In this document: one piece after another, positions 28,001 to 35,792 of the stretch
How the letters are laid out: each line of letters opens with the position of its first letter
How positions within the stretch are numbered: position 1 is the first letter of the stretch
Source: Marinitenerispora sediminis
Lineage (GTDB): Bacteria > Actinomycetota > Actinomycetes > Streptosporangiales > Streptosporangiaceae
NCBI RefSeq assembly: GCF_003336425.1
Contig: NZ_QEIO01000016.1
Location: 46,677 to 110,676, forward strand
DNA length: 64,000 nucleotides
Direction of reading: 5' to 3'
Position numbers and translations under genes: made by a program
Notes under the pieces: model-generated
Database searches by the model: none
What the model was told of the DNA's origin: nothing
Seen by the model: the letters and a program-made list of their open reading frames with translations, nothing else

Positions 28001-29600
28001 CGCCGGCCGATCCCCACGGGATGATCTGGTGGTTGGTCCAGGGGCTCTCCATGAGCGGCTGCATCGGCTCGTCCATGGGGCGCCCCCACAGGTACTCGCC
28101 GCGCGCGGACCCGGGGACGGCCATGGTCATGCCGGTGCCGCCGCGGGCGTCGATCCAGGCGGTGGCCTCGCGCCAGTACACCGGGACCTCCTCGAACCCG
28201 CCCGGCGCCGCCAGCCCGGCACCGGCCGCCGGGGTGAGGGTGGTGAGCACCGCGACCGCGCACAGGCCTGCCGTGTACCGGCGCACGGCGGCGGGCGGCG
28301 GGACGGTCGCTCCTCCGGTCGGCCGGTGCGGAGGGCGGGCGGCCCGCGCCGCGGCGGCCGCGGCGGGCAGCCGCGCCAGCCCGAGGGCGAGCGGCAGCCG
28401 GATGAGCGCGTCGAACTTGTGGATGTTGCGGAACGGCGCGAGCGCGCCGTCGAGCGCGTCCCGCACGGCCGGTGCGAACGGCCCGGTGAGGTCGCCGGTG
28501 TACCCGGCCGCCACGACGGCGGTCCCGGTCAGCAGCGACGCCAGCAGGAAGGTCCGCTCGGGGGTGCGGCGGCCGAGCAGGCCGGCGAGGCCGAGCCCGG
28601 CGACCAGCGCGGTCGCCGCGACCAGCCACGGCTCGGCGGCCAGCTCGGCGCCGGCCGGCAGCGCGGTCACCCCCTGCGCCGGCACGTACCCCATCCAGTT
28701 AGCGGTCCCGCGCAGCACGTTGACCAGCGTGGTGACGCTTGTCGTGGTCGCGGCGTCCTCGGTGAAGGGCATGAACGAGAAGACGTAGCGGCCCATGAGG
28801 AGCAGCGGCACCAGCCACCACATCGACACCAGGCCGACGGCGGCCAGCCAGTACCCGAGCAGCCGCCGCCGGCGCGGACCGGGCGTCCGGGTGAGCAGGT
28901 ACAGCAGCGGGACTACGAGCACCGCGAGTTCGGCCGCCGCGTTGGTGCCGCCGCAGCAGAGGAACGCCACCGCCGACAGCGCCGCCGCGCGCAGCGGACT
29001 GCGCCCGGAGCGCGCGCCGTGGACAAGGGGCAGCAGGATCCACGGCAGCAGCAGCGTGGGTTGGAGCTCCGCAGAGTTGTAGGAGAGCAGGGTCAGGACG
29101 CGGGGCGCGAGGGCGTAGCCGAGGCCGGCGACGATGCGGGCGTGCGCGGACCCGATCCCGAACTCGCGGGCCAGCCGCACGACGCCGAGGAACGCCGCGC
29201 ACAGCAGTGCGGCCGCCCACACGCGCTGCACCAGCCACTCCGGCATGCCCGCGCCCACGAGCAGCGCGTGGAAGGGCCCGTTGGGGAACAGGTAGCCGTA
29301 CGCCTGGTTCTGCACCTGGCCGAAGTAGGCGGCGTCCCAGAGGTGCAGCGCGCGGTCCAGGAAGCCCAGCGGGTTGACGGTGAGGTCGATCTTGGTGTCG
29401 CCGAGGATCCGGCCGGGGTCCGTACTGAGGGTGAGCGCGGTCAGCAGCACGCAGACCGCGAACAGCTCCAGCCGGCGGACCAGCGCGCGGTCGACCGGGC
29501 GGGCGGCCGCGCCGCCGGCGGCCGGGCGGCTCGGGGGCGCTCCGGGCGGCGTGGATCCGGACGGCTCCGCGGGGCCGGAACCGGGAGTCGGGGAGGTCAC
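25011..29600 (-). CDS. alpha-(1->3)-arabinofuranosyltransferase (AftD)-like giant membrane protein
   Basis: 1529 residues. GTG 29600 overlaps the stop of the glycosyltransferase gene (GTGA); the longer open frame upstream is its shadow. The N-terminal GT-C module has about 12 helices and the DUF3367 signature GDTKIDLTVNPLGFLDRA, then WDAAYFGQVQNQAYGY. The extracytoplasmic part holds two discoidin-like modules marked by DGDPDTAWRP and DGDPATVWYPDP. The C-terminal end has more helices. In mycobacteria AftD adds alpha-1,3-arabinose branches to arabinogalactan and lipoarabinomannan from decaprenyl-phospho-arabinose. Nocardiopsaceae walls are not known for arabinogalactan, so the sugar is uncertain. 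Mycobacterial AftD is about 1400 residues. Confidence 0.88.
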   Translation of the reverse strand: MTSPTPGSGPAEPSGSTPPGAPPSRPAAGGAAARPVDRALVRRLELFAVCVLLTALTLSTDPGRILGDTKIDLTVNPLGFLDRALHLWDAAYFGQVQNQAYGYLFPNGPFHALLVGAGMPEWLVQRVWAAALLCAAFLGVVRLAREFGIGSAHARIVAGLGYALAPRVLTLLSYNSAELQPTLLLPWILLPLVHGARSGRSPLRAAALSAVAFLCCGGTNAAAELAVLVVPLLYLLTRTPGPRRRRLLGYWLAAVGLVSMWWLVPLLLMGRYVFSFMPFTEDAATTTSVTTLVNVLRGTANWMGYVPAQGVTALPAGAELAAEPWLVAATALVAGLGLAGLLGRRTPERTFLLASLLTGTAVVAAGYTGDLTGPFAPAVRDALDGALAPFRNIHKFDALIRLPLALGLARLPAAAAAARAARPPHRPTGGATVPPPAAVRRYTAGLCAVAVLTTLTPAAGAGLAAPGGFEEVPVYWREATAWIDARGGTGMTMAVPGSARGEYLWGRPMDEPMQPLMESPWTNHQIIPWGSAGVSRLLHEIDQRLSSGRGSPGLADALARMGVTHLLVRNDLQRVGNNGGWPARVHQALADSPGIEYARGFGPVVGALDALPASAWFDQPYQAVEVYTVRGAAPRIGTVARDGALRVTGGPEALLALAEQGMLDGDRPVIIGDDPGGADVPAHDTVVTDTLRRREVLYSDVRRNVTATLTADEPLERGAPAPDIADPAWDRYTAVAVPGGVRSVTASSSAAGVRAAAAERDPGRLPFAALDGDPDTAWRPAGPGGPVGAWLRVEFTEPRDVTGLTAAFEEIPGEPPPARVTVVTDTGRRTVPVAPGPQPQEVAAPPGRTSELLLRVDALAWDAGRPARVGIAELAVPGLRATRSLDVPGAPDAGAVLLTGSVGSAPGCLAGSRVWACHPDLAIQGEDAAAIDRVVTLSAAAAERLDTVTGRVVAADPAVLERAANRAGGYPRVTSSSTSVDHPAALGRSAFDGDPATVWYPDPAEDAPSLRVELAERTELDTVRVGFPRADAMGAPVRVTLESTTAVRSGWLDGDGRLDFAPFSADEVLITFEPPPGQPLEVESVALPGVPELAAVADTGLAASCGSGPRLRVNGRSVPTRIVGDALQDALAGRPVRYESCGEVPLTEGRNRIAVDGTGTGAGRVGVESAALQAAAAGDPPPVRTAAVRSTELWTATERRVTVDARDAAYLVVNENFNEGWQATLPGRAEPLTPVRLDGWKQAWELPAGTSGTVTLRYTPDTPYRAALAAGGALALGVVVLAFARLRPLGASRARGPAQGRGTPGAVEAAGEGGPPDEGGLPSTSGLPRAAGRTAGRPTLAERLDRRGSVLPAARAARPRPALLVVPALLYGTWVAGAAGLAVVATVLAAGWRRARHRPARPGRDDTGSAVETGGRRALGRRTGRALRRTAHRAADVAARRWFAAALLTAAGLALAAGTALEVRVPDAPLGAALRGWVPQLLCVTALARALAALAAPEPAPPGLPRPADTGNGGRPSEAIREGSEEVRT

Positions 29601-30877
29601 CGAGGCGCCCCGCCGCGTGGCCGGCGCCCGGCGGGCCGGCGCGCGCGGTCCGGCCCGATCTCGGCCGCGATCAGGGCGGCCATGGCGGTTCCGGTCCGCT
29701 CCCAGGTGAACCGGGACGCCCACGCGCGGCAGGCGCGCCGGATCTCCGCGGCGCGCGCCGGGTCGCTCAGCTCGACCAGGGCGCGGTGCACGACCTCGGC
29801 GAGCGACTGGCCGTCGCGGACCAGCCACCCGGTCCACCCGTCGCGCACCGAGTCGCGCAGGCCGTCCACGTCGTAGGCGACGGTGGGCACCCCGAGCGCG
29901 GCGGCCTCGATCACGGTGAGGCCCCACCCTTCGAACCTGGACGCGGTCACGTGCAGCCGCGCGCCGGCCAGGACGGCGTTGCGGTCGGCCTCGGGCAGGA
30001 AGCCGTGCAGCCGGACCCGGTCGGCCAGCCCGTCCCGGTCGATCTGGGCCGCGAGCGCGGCGGCCTCGGGGCCCCGCCCGACGATGTGCAGCCGCAGCCC
30101 CGGCCAGTCGTACCGAAGCCGCGCGGCGACGTCGACCACACGGCTCACCCGCTTCTGCACGACGAGCCGTCCCAGGCTGACCAGCGCGGGCGCGCCCGCC
30201 GCCGCTGGCGCTCCGGTCGGGGCCTGCCCCGGGCTCCGCCCCGGCCCCCCGTTGTGGATGACGGTGATGGGGGCGCGCCAGCGCAGCTTCGCCCGCATGG
30301 CGCGCCGGGAGGACTCCGAGACCGTCACCGTGGGGCAGTCGCGGTAGACGCGGCCGGCGACTCTGCTCTCGATGAACCGGCCGAGCCATGCCAGTGGGCG
30401 GCTGAAGTAGGCGTCGAACTGGAGGTCGTGCACGTGGTGCACGACGCTGATGACCCGGGTGCGGCGGCAGAGCACCAGTGGCGCGAAGAAGGGGACACCG
30501 TTCATGCAGTCCAGCGCGACGTCGAAGCGCCACCGCGAGCGCAGCAGCCACAGCATCACCAGCGGGTAGACGGTGAACGCGGTCCCCATCCGGCGCAACC
30601 GCACGCCCTCGCGGGTCTCGGCACGCGCCTGGCCGGGTTCGCGGCTGGTCACGAAGGTCACGGCGGCGCCGCGGCCGACGAGGTGCCGGCTGACCCGCCA
30701 GGCGTACTCCTCGGCGCCGCCGGCGGCCGACTGCCACGGGTCGCGCCAGTTGATGACCGCGACGCGCACCCCGTCGAGCCTCGGGCCGCACGTAGGGCTG
30801 GGCGGCGGGCGCCGCGGCTGCCGGTGCGCACCGGCGGTCGGCGCGTGCGTCCCGGCGCGCGTCCGCTGGACGACCAC
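29597..30877 (-). CDS. family 4 glycosyltransferase
   Basis: 426 residues from GTG 30877, chosen because GGGAGG lies four bases upstream; the frame is open to 30952 without support. GT-B fold of the GT4 family: VAVINWRDPWQSAAGGAEEY at the N-terminus, and the donor site with LVSLGRLVVQKRV, LHIVGRGPEAAAL and SRFEGWGLTVIEAAALG (E-x7-E motif). Retaining transferase using a nucleotide sugar, cytoplasmic face. The stop overlaps the AftD-like gene, so the two are co-translated in one operon. Sugar unknown. Confidence 0.9.
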   Translation of the reverse strand: MVVQRTRAGTHAPTAGAHRQPRRPPPSPTCGPRLDGVRVAVINWRDPWQSAAGGAEEYAWRVSRHLVGRGAAVTFVTSREPGQARAETREGVRLRRMGTAFTVYPLVMLWLLRSRWRFDVALDCMNGVPFFAPLVLCRRTRVISVVHHVHDLQFDAYFSRPLAWLGRFIESRVAGRVYRDCPTVTVSESSRRAMRAKLRWRAPITVIHNGGPGRSPGQAPTGAPAAAGAPALVSLGRLVVQKRVSRVVDVAARLRYDWPGLRLHIVGRGPEAAALAAQIDRDGLADRVRLHGFLPEADRNAVLAGARLHVTASRFEGWGLTVIEAAALGVPTVAYDVDGLRDSVRDGWTGWLVRDGQSLAEVVHRALVELSDPARAAEIRRACRAWASRFTWERTGTAMAALIAAEIGPDRARRPAGRRPRGGAPR

Positions 30878-31004
30878 ATGCCCTCCCTGTTCGGCCCGCG
30901 CACCCCGTCGAGCGGTCGGTCCGCGCGGCGGCGCCGGCCGGGGTGTCCGCACGGTGCCGCGGCGGCGACCGGGCGGCGCGCGACGGCCGCCCGGCCGGAC
31001 CGGG

Positions 31005-31145
31005 TCAGCGTTCGCCGTAGTTGTACAGCGGCTCGGTCACCGGCTCCGTGGTGGAGGACGCGCCGCTGATGACGCTCGTGCCGATGAAGGTGAGTCCGCC
31101 CGCCAAGGCCGCGCCGATGGCGCAGGCGGCGATGAGCTTAATCAC
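31005..31145 (-). CDS. DUF2613-like small membrane protein
   Basis: 46 residues from GTG 31145, with AGGAGA eight bases upstream. One N-terminal hydrophobic helix (VIKLIAACAIGAALAGGLTF), then a Ser/Thr-rich stretch and the end TEPLYNYGER. Proteins of this plan (DUF2613) lie next to aftD in mycobacteria, where the gene is the small secreted Rv0236A. The same position here, first in the glycan operon, strongly supports the call. Too short to be found by usual length cut-offs. Confidence 0.7.
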   Translation of the reverse strand: MIKLIAACAIGAALAGGLTFIGTSVISGASSTTEPVTEPLYNYGER

Positions 31146-31539
31146 CGGGTGCTCTCCTTCCGGGTCTGCTCCGCGCGCCGGGCAGGCGCGGGCAGTGGAA
31201 CGAGACTAGAACCTGATTCAGCGATTGACCAGAGGAGTGCCCCAACCGTGACGGTCCGACCGGCGGCCGTCCACCGGAAGGCCCACTCGTAATCCGCTGC
31301 CACATGGGCGTCCTCGGCGCTGAGCAGCGGTTGCCGCGGGCCGCCGCACGCGCGGCAGGCGCCGCCGAGACGGAGGAATAACGCGTTCTCGTACGCCGGA
31401 CCTAGGGGAGTCGGGGCAGCCGCAGCACACCGCGCGCCCCCAGACCGCCCAGGACCGGCGGACGCCGGGTCCACCGTTCCGCCGGCCGTTGCCGGATCGC
31501 GGTGTTCCGCTGTGAGAGCGGTTGTGCGCCTTGCTCGGG
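31146..31539. other. region of decayed coding sequence
   Basis: No intact gene. On the minus strand a frame around 31400 to 31240 reads YENALFLRLGGACRACG, then LLSAEDAHVAADYEWAFRW, with normal codon bias but no start, then loses bias. It looks like a fragment of an unknown CxxC protein. The region leads into the Tn3 remnant. Confidence 0.3.
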
Positions 31540-31898
31540 CCCGGTCGGAGGGTCGGACCACAAGCTGCCTTCCCAGGCCGAACGCGAGTCGGTCAAGGAG
31601 AAGGTGAAGCGGCTGCCGCGCCTGAATGCCGAGTCGGCGAAGCTCGCGACGGCCGTGGGGTGCTGATCGGGGCGCCCCCGGCGACTGCGACGCCGCAGCC
31701 GGCGACCTCGCCCAGGCGTGGGAGCGCATCGAGCGCATCGTCCCGCGCGGCGAGCTGGCCGCGGCGCTGCGGGCGTTGGAGAAGATGCTGTCCGACCCCG
31801 ATTCCGACGAGGACGAGGAGTGGCGGGCCGAACTGGTCAACCGCTTCGGTGGCGTGCGCGGCTTCCTACACGCTATAGGGCAGATAGCACTGGACTGA
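31540..31898 (+). pseudogene. remnant of a Tn3-family transposase
   Basis: The first piece (to about 31665) reads AERESVKEKVKRLPRLNAES, then AKLATAVGC and a stop. After a frame change the second piece (about 31680-31898) reads AWERIERIVPRGELAAALRA, LEKMLSDPDSDEDEEWRAEL, VNRFGGVRGFLHAIGQIALD. From memory these match the region between the N-terminal domain and the DDE domain of actinobacterial Tn3-type transposases. The DDE catalytic part and both ends are missing. No terminal inverted repeats seen. Confidence 0.6.
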
Positions 31899-32414
31899 GT
31901 AGCGCCGGCTGATGAGAAAGCATGTCTGTTCGAGCCAGCGACCGTCAGCGCCGATCCGCTGGTACAGAATCCCATTGCCATCGCCGAATAGCGACACCGT
32001 AGGGACGTTGGCCTGCACCCCGTACTCCAAGACGATCGCGTGGCGTCTCGCGACGTCCCTGGCGATCGAGCGGCTCACCTCCGCCACAGCTTCTTCCCAG
32101 GAGCCGCAGCGCGTCGGGCTCTGCGCTCTATAGACGCCCGCCCGCCAGGTGACGATCCAGGAGACCGGCAACGGGATGCCCCTGGTATTGGCCGCCAGAC
32201 GGCGGACTGTCGTCTGCACGGCTTCGACGGGTTCCAGGTCCGTCTCTACCACCTGCTCGGTACCGGAGTCGGCTTCCAGTCAGGGACGATGCCCTGGCGC
32301 GGAGTGGTAGCCCAACCGCTTGTGGACGGCGACGAGGCCACCGGCCAGCACCGCCAACCCCACAAGCGTCACGCCGGTGAGGGCCAGACCAACGAGCGCT
32401 ATCGCGTTTGTCAT
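31866..32414 (-). pseudogene. unknown membrane protein split by an in-frame TGA
   Basis: ATG 32414 opens MTNAIALVGLALTGVTLVGL, AVLAGGLVAVHKRLGYHSAP, then stops at TGA 32280-32282. The same frame continues for 137 codons (EADSGTEQVVETDLEPVEAV and on to YSVQCYLPYSV) and ends at 31866. Together they make a 182-codon gene with one N-terminal helix and a soluble domain of unknown family. The 3' part alone could restart at GTG 32252. Lower GC at the end overlapping the transposase remnant suggests foreign or decaying DNA. Confidence 0.6.
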
Positions 32415-32685
32415 CCGCACCCCGGTCAAGGCACTGCTCGCCTGACCGGAGGCTGTCCCCCGGCCGCAGACGGAACCTGTGGCGGCAACCGTGGGGGACT
32501 CCGCCAGGTAGGCCGGCTATTCCGACGAGGAACACGAGCGTCCCGAGCGCCATTCTGCGGCAGAACTTCGGACAGCGACACCGCTTTCCGGATCCGGCAG
32601 CGCCGCCTGCCGTCACACCTGCTCGCGGTCCGGGCGGCGGGCCGGTCGGTGCCCGGCCGCGCCATCCGCTGAGCGGGGACGGGGC

Positions 32686-33453
32686 TCATTCAGGCGGGTA
32701 CATCTCCAGCCGCACCTTCGCCCGGTCGAACCTGCCCTCAGCGATGTCCTCGGGGCGCATCAGCCAGAAGATCGTGCCCATCGACGACTTGTCGTCGCGC
32801 GCCGGAATGTGCGCCTGGGCGAGCAGCCGCCACGGTCTGTCATCGCCGCCGGGGTAGGGCGGCAGGCACGGGTCGTCCCAGATGGGGGAGGCGTGCCCGC
32901 CCAGCGTCAGTTCACCGGCCGAGGAGTTGTCGTAGCCGATGTCGCCGAGCTCCTCCCACATCTGGGCGCGCTCCTCGTCCGACTCGATGACGTCGTGCCC
33001 GGCGGACGGGAGGTTCCAGGCGGGGTGCCCGTGCAGGGGGAACGGCTCGCTGACGTAGGCGGCGTGCCCTGCGTCGGGCTCCCGTTCGGCGGTCGGAGTT
33101 CCGGCGGGGACGTAGACGATCCGTCCCTCGGTGTCCTCGGAGTCGTCCCCCCATTCGGGTTCGTCCTTGTTGCCGAAGAACAGCAGGTGCCCGTCCTTGG
33201 GCAGCGGGAGGTCGAGCACGTCACCGGGCAGTGCCGCGCAGTCGACCGAGGCGAAGAAGTGCGGATAGCTGGACCACTCGACGTCCGGCGGAAGCAGCGG
33301 CAGCCCGCCGTACTGTCCGACGACGGGGCCGGGGCTGTGCTCCCTCGGCCGCAGTTCGATCTGCGGCAGCGCGAACCGCAGAGCCCACTCGATCGTGGCT
33401 TCGGCGACTCCGTACTCGGTCGCGTGCGCGCGGAACTCCTGGCGTCTGTCCAT
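32686..33453 (-). CDS. DUF1963 (YwqG-like) protein
   Basis: 255 residues from ATG 33453; the frame is open further but the domain begins here. Features of DUF1963: GQYGGLPLLPPDVEWSSYPH (the G-G-x-P-x-x-P-x-x-x-W motif), FFASVDCAALPGDVLDLPLP, GHLLFFGNKDEPEWGDDSE and WRLLAQAHIPARD. Cytoplasmic, function unknown; members occur in toxin-immunity and stress loci. Single gene. Confidence 0.8.
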   Translation of the reverse strand: MDRRQEFRAHATEYGVAEATIEWALRFALPQIELRPREHSPGPVVGQYGGLPLLPPDVEWSSYPHFFASVDCAALPGDVLDLPLPKDGHLLFFGNKDEPEWGDDSEDTEGRIVYVPAGTPTAEREPDAGHAAYVSEPFPLHGHPAWNLPSAGHDVIESDEERAQMWEELGDIGYDNSSAGELTLGGHASPIWDDPCLPPYPGGDDRPWRLLAQAHIPARDDKSSMGTIFWLMRPEDIAEGRFDRAKVRLEMYPPE

Positions 33454-33655
33454 AGCGTCTGGAGTGTGCCACACACCGCTGACAGCACGGGAGTCCGCTA
33501 CCGAAGCTCGGGCGCCGTTCCCTGTGCTGACGCACGACGGAGGGAGTTGACCGGCATGCCGCACTCCTCCGTGCTGCGCCGGGCTACCCAGTGGCGCGCG
33601 AGGTGAGGGCCGGCGGCCCCGGCCGGCGCCCCGCCTCCGGAGGGGTTCGGCGCGC

Positions 33656-35554
33656 TCACCGCTCCCCGCGCGCGGTGGACCTCCGGCCCCGGACGGCCGC
33701 CCATGCAGCCGCCGCCCCCGCCCAGAGCAGCGCCGAGCCGGTGACCGCCCACGCGGCCGTCACCGCCCCCGGCAGGTCGTCCGGGACCGCCGTCACGTGG
33801 CGGTCCGCGATACGGAGCAGCGCGAACCGAGGCCCCTCGTGGACCACCTGGACGTCCGGCCCCGGGTCGGGCCAGGCGGCGCCCGGGGCGGCGTCCACCG
33901 CCCGGGCCAGCGCTGTCCGGTCCACCAGGACGTAGCGGATACCGAGCGCGCCCAGTCGGCGGGGGACGTCGGGAGCGGGGTGCGCGGGCCAGCCACCAGC
34001 GACCAGGGGGGCCACGGCGCGGGCGGTCGGGTCCTCGCCGGCGATCTCGTACACCCGGCCGTCGGACGCCACCCGGAGGGCGTCGTTCCACACCACGCGC
34101 CGCGCGAACCCTTTGGTGGCCGGGTCGAGCGCCACGACGGTCCGGCCGCCGCCCGACCAGTCCAGCCCCCGGTAAGCGCTCCAGGGCAGCGTGAGCAGCG
34201 CCCCGGGCGCCGGGTCGCCGTCCACGGCCGCGCGGACCCGCGCCCACTCGGCGGGGTACTCGACGGCGACCAGCCGGCCGGCCGCTCCCCACGCCAGTCC
34301 CGGCACCAGGACCACCGGGAGCACCACCAGCAGCACGGCCGCCAGCGGCCCGGCGGCCCGCCCGAGGTCCGGGGACCGCCGCCGAGGTTCACGCTCCGGG
34401 CCGACGGTTCCGCCGCCCGGTTCCGGGCGCCGGAGGGCGTGCGCCAGCGCGGCGCAGCCGACCGCCTGGACGAGCGCGAGCGGCGCGACGTAGAGCTGGC
34501 CGTCGCGCAGGGGGCCGAACCCGGGCCAGGCGGTGATCAGGGCGGCGAGGACGGTCCGGCCGGTCTCCGTGGTCCCCACCGCGGCCACCGCGAACCCGGC
34601 CCCGGCCGCCACCGACAGGCCGCGCCCCAGCGGGGACGGGATGCGGCCGGTCCGGACCCACCAGGCCCACCCGGCGACAGCCGCCACGGCGAGGAGCAGC
34701 CGGCAGGTCGCGGGGAACAGGTGGCCGTGGCCGGCCGGTACCGCGTGGGCGTTCCAGATCCCGCCGAGTGTGAGCAGCGAACCGAGCGCACCGAACGGAG
34801 TGTCGGCGCGCGCCGCGAACAGCTCGACCGCCGCCGGGTCGGTCCGGACGTCGGCCGCCACCGCCGACAGGGCCGGGACCAGCCACGGCAGACTCACCGC
34901 GACCAGGGCCGCGCCGACCAGCGCGGTCCTGCGGAGGGCCGTCGGGACACGTCGCCACCACGGTCGTCTGCCGCCCCCACCCGCGAGCACCGCCATCGGT
35001 ACAACCACCAGCGCGGACAGCAGCACCGAGGAGAACCCGCCCACCGCCGCCGGCAGCAGCGCGACGAGCATCCGGGGCAGGTCCCGGACCCGCTCCAGCC
35101 GAGCGGCGGCGGCCAGTACCCAGGGCAGGCCGGCGTAGCCGAGCAGCAGCGCCCACTGGCCGAGGAGCAGGCGTTCGGCGAGGTAGCCGTTCCAGACGTA
35201 GCACAGCGCGGCGGCCAGCCGGGGCACCAGGTACGGACCCGGCACCAACCGCGCCGCACCGGCCGCGCCGAGGGCGAAGACGGCGAGCAGCACGAGCGGT
35301 TGGACAGCGGCATCAGGGAGCAGCCGGGCGAGCACCGCCACGGCGGCGTCGCTGGGGACCGCACGCGGGAAGCCGTCCCCGGCGCCGAGCACCATCGGGG
35401 ACAGGGGCGGGTCGGGCACGAACACCATGTCGTAGCGGAGGACGTAGCCGGCGCCAAGTGCGGGCCCAAGGGCCAGCGCCCCGGCCGCCGCGCCGAGCAC
35501 GGCCGGCGACAGCCGAACGACCGCGGACAGCGCGCCCGAGCCGGTCCACCGCAC
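33656..35554 (-). CDS. predicted GT-C-like polytopic membrane protein
   Basis: 632 residues from GTG 35554 (a TTG at 35569 is possible). About twelve helices. Conserved-looking N-terminal loop LRYDMVFVPDPPLSPMVLGA and RAVPSDAAVAVLARLLPDA, then LAERLLLGQWALLLGYAGLP. C-terminal extracytoplasmic part with LTLPWSAYRGLDWSGGGRTV and RRLGALGIRYVLVDRTALAR. The layout, acidic first loop and closing domain resemble the AftD-like protein and YfhO-type GT-C enzymes, so a lipid-linked sugar transferase is inferred but not shown. It lies 2.5 kb from the glycan operon, separated by decayed genes. Confidence 0.7.
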   Translation of the reverse strand: MRWTGSGALSAVVRLSPAVLGAAAGALALGPALGAGYVLRYDMVFVPDPPLSPMVLGAGDGFPRAVPSDAAVAVLARLLPDAAVQPLVLLAVFALGAAGAARLVPGPYLVPRLAAALCYVWNGYLAERLLLGQWALLLGYAGLPWVLAAAARLERVRDLPRMLVALLPAAVGGFSSVLLSALVVVPMAVLAGGGGRRPWWRRVPTALRRTALVGAALVAVSLPWLVPALSAVAADVRTDPAAVELFAARADTPFGALGSLLTLGGIWNAHAVPAGHGHLFPATCRLLLAVAAVAGWAWWVRTGRIPSPLGRGLSVAAGAGFAVAAVGTTETGRTVLAALITAWPGFGPLRDGQLYVAPLALVQAVGCAALAHALRRPEPGGGTVGPEREPRRRSPDLGRAAGPLAAVLLVVLPVVLVPGLAWGAAGRLVAVEYPAEWARVRAAVDGDPAPGALLTLPWSAYRGLDWSGGGRTVVALDPATKGFARRVVWNDALRVASDGRVYEIAGEDPTARAVAPLVAGGWPAHPAPDVPRRLGALGIRYVLVDRTALARAVDAAPGAAWPDPGPDVQVVHEGPRFALLRIADRHVTAVPDDLPGAVTAAWAVTGSALLWAGAAAAWAAVRGRRSTARGER

Positions 35555-35792
35555 GCCCGCCCCCTGCAAGAACTCGTTTCACCACGCCGTCGAGGACGGC
35601 CGTTCCGCCGCACCACCGTATCCGCCTGATCACACCGAACGCGGAGTGCACGACGTCTGCGGGCGACCCTTGACAGATTGGCCGAGACATAACAGGTTCT
35701 ACTCCAGGGGATGCGCCCGGGCACCGCATGCGCGACTGCCCCCGTCTCCCATACCGTGAACGGGCGTATCCCCCGCGGAAAGGCGGCTCGAC

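Noticed and set aside
24402..29876. 1824-codon open frame on the plus strand opposite the AftD-like gene
   Set aside because: High-GC mirror frame; the composition is that of an antisense shadow and the minus-strand gene has family motifs.
29601..30791. 1926-residue reading of the AftD-like gene
   Set aside because: The extra part is the antisense-phase shadow of the glycosyltransferase on the same strand; the GTGA overlap fixes the start at 29600.
16274..31145. natural-product gene cluster around the methyltransferases, acyltransferase and glycosyltransferase
   Set aside because: No synthase, synthetase or precursor-peptide gene; genes lie in separate small operons and fit surface glycan work better.
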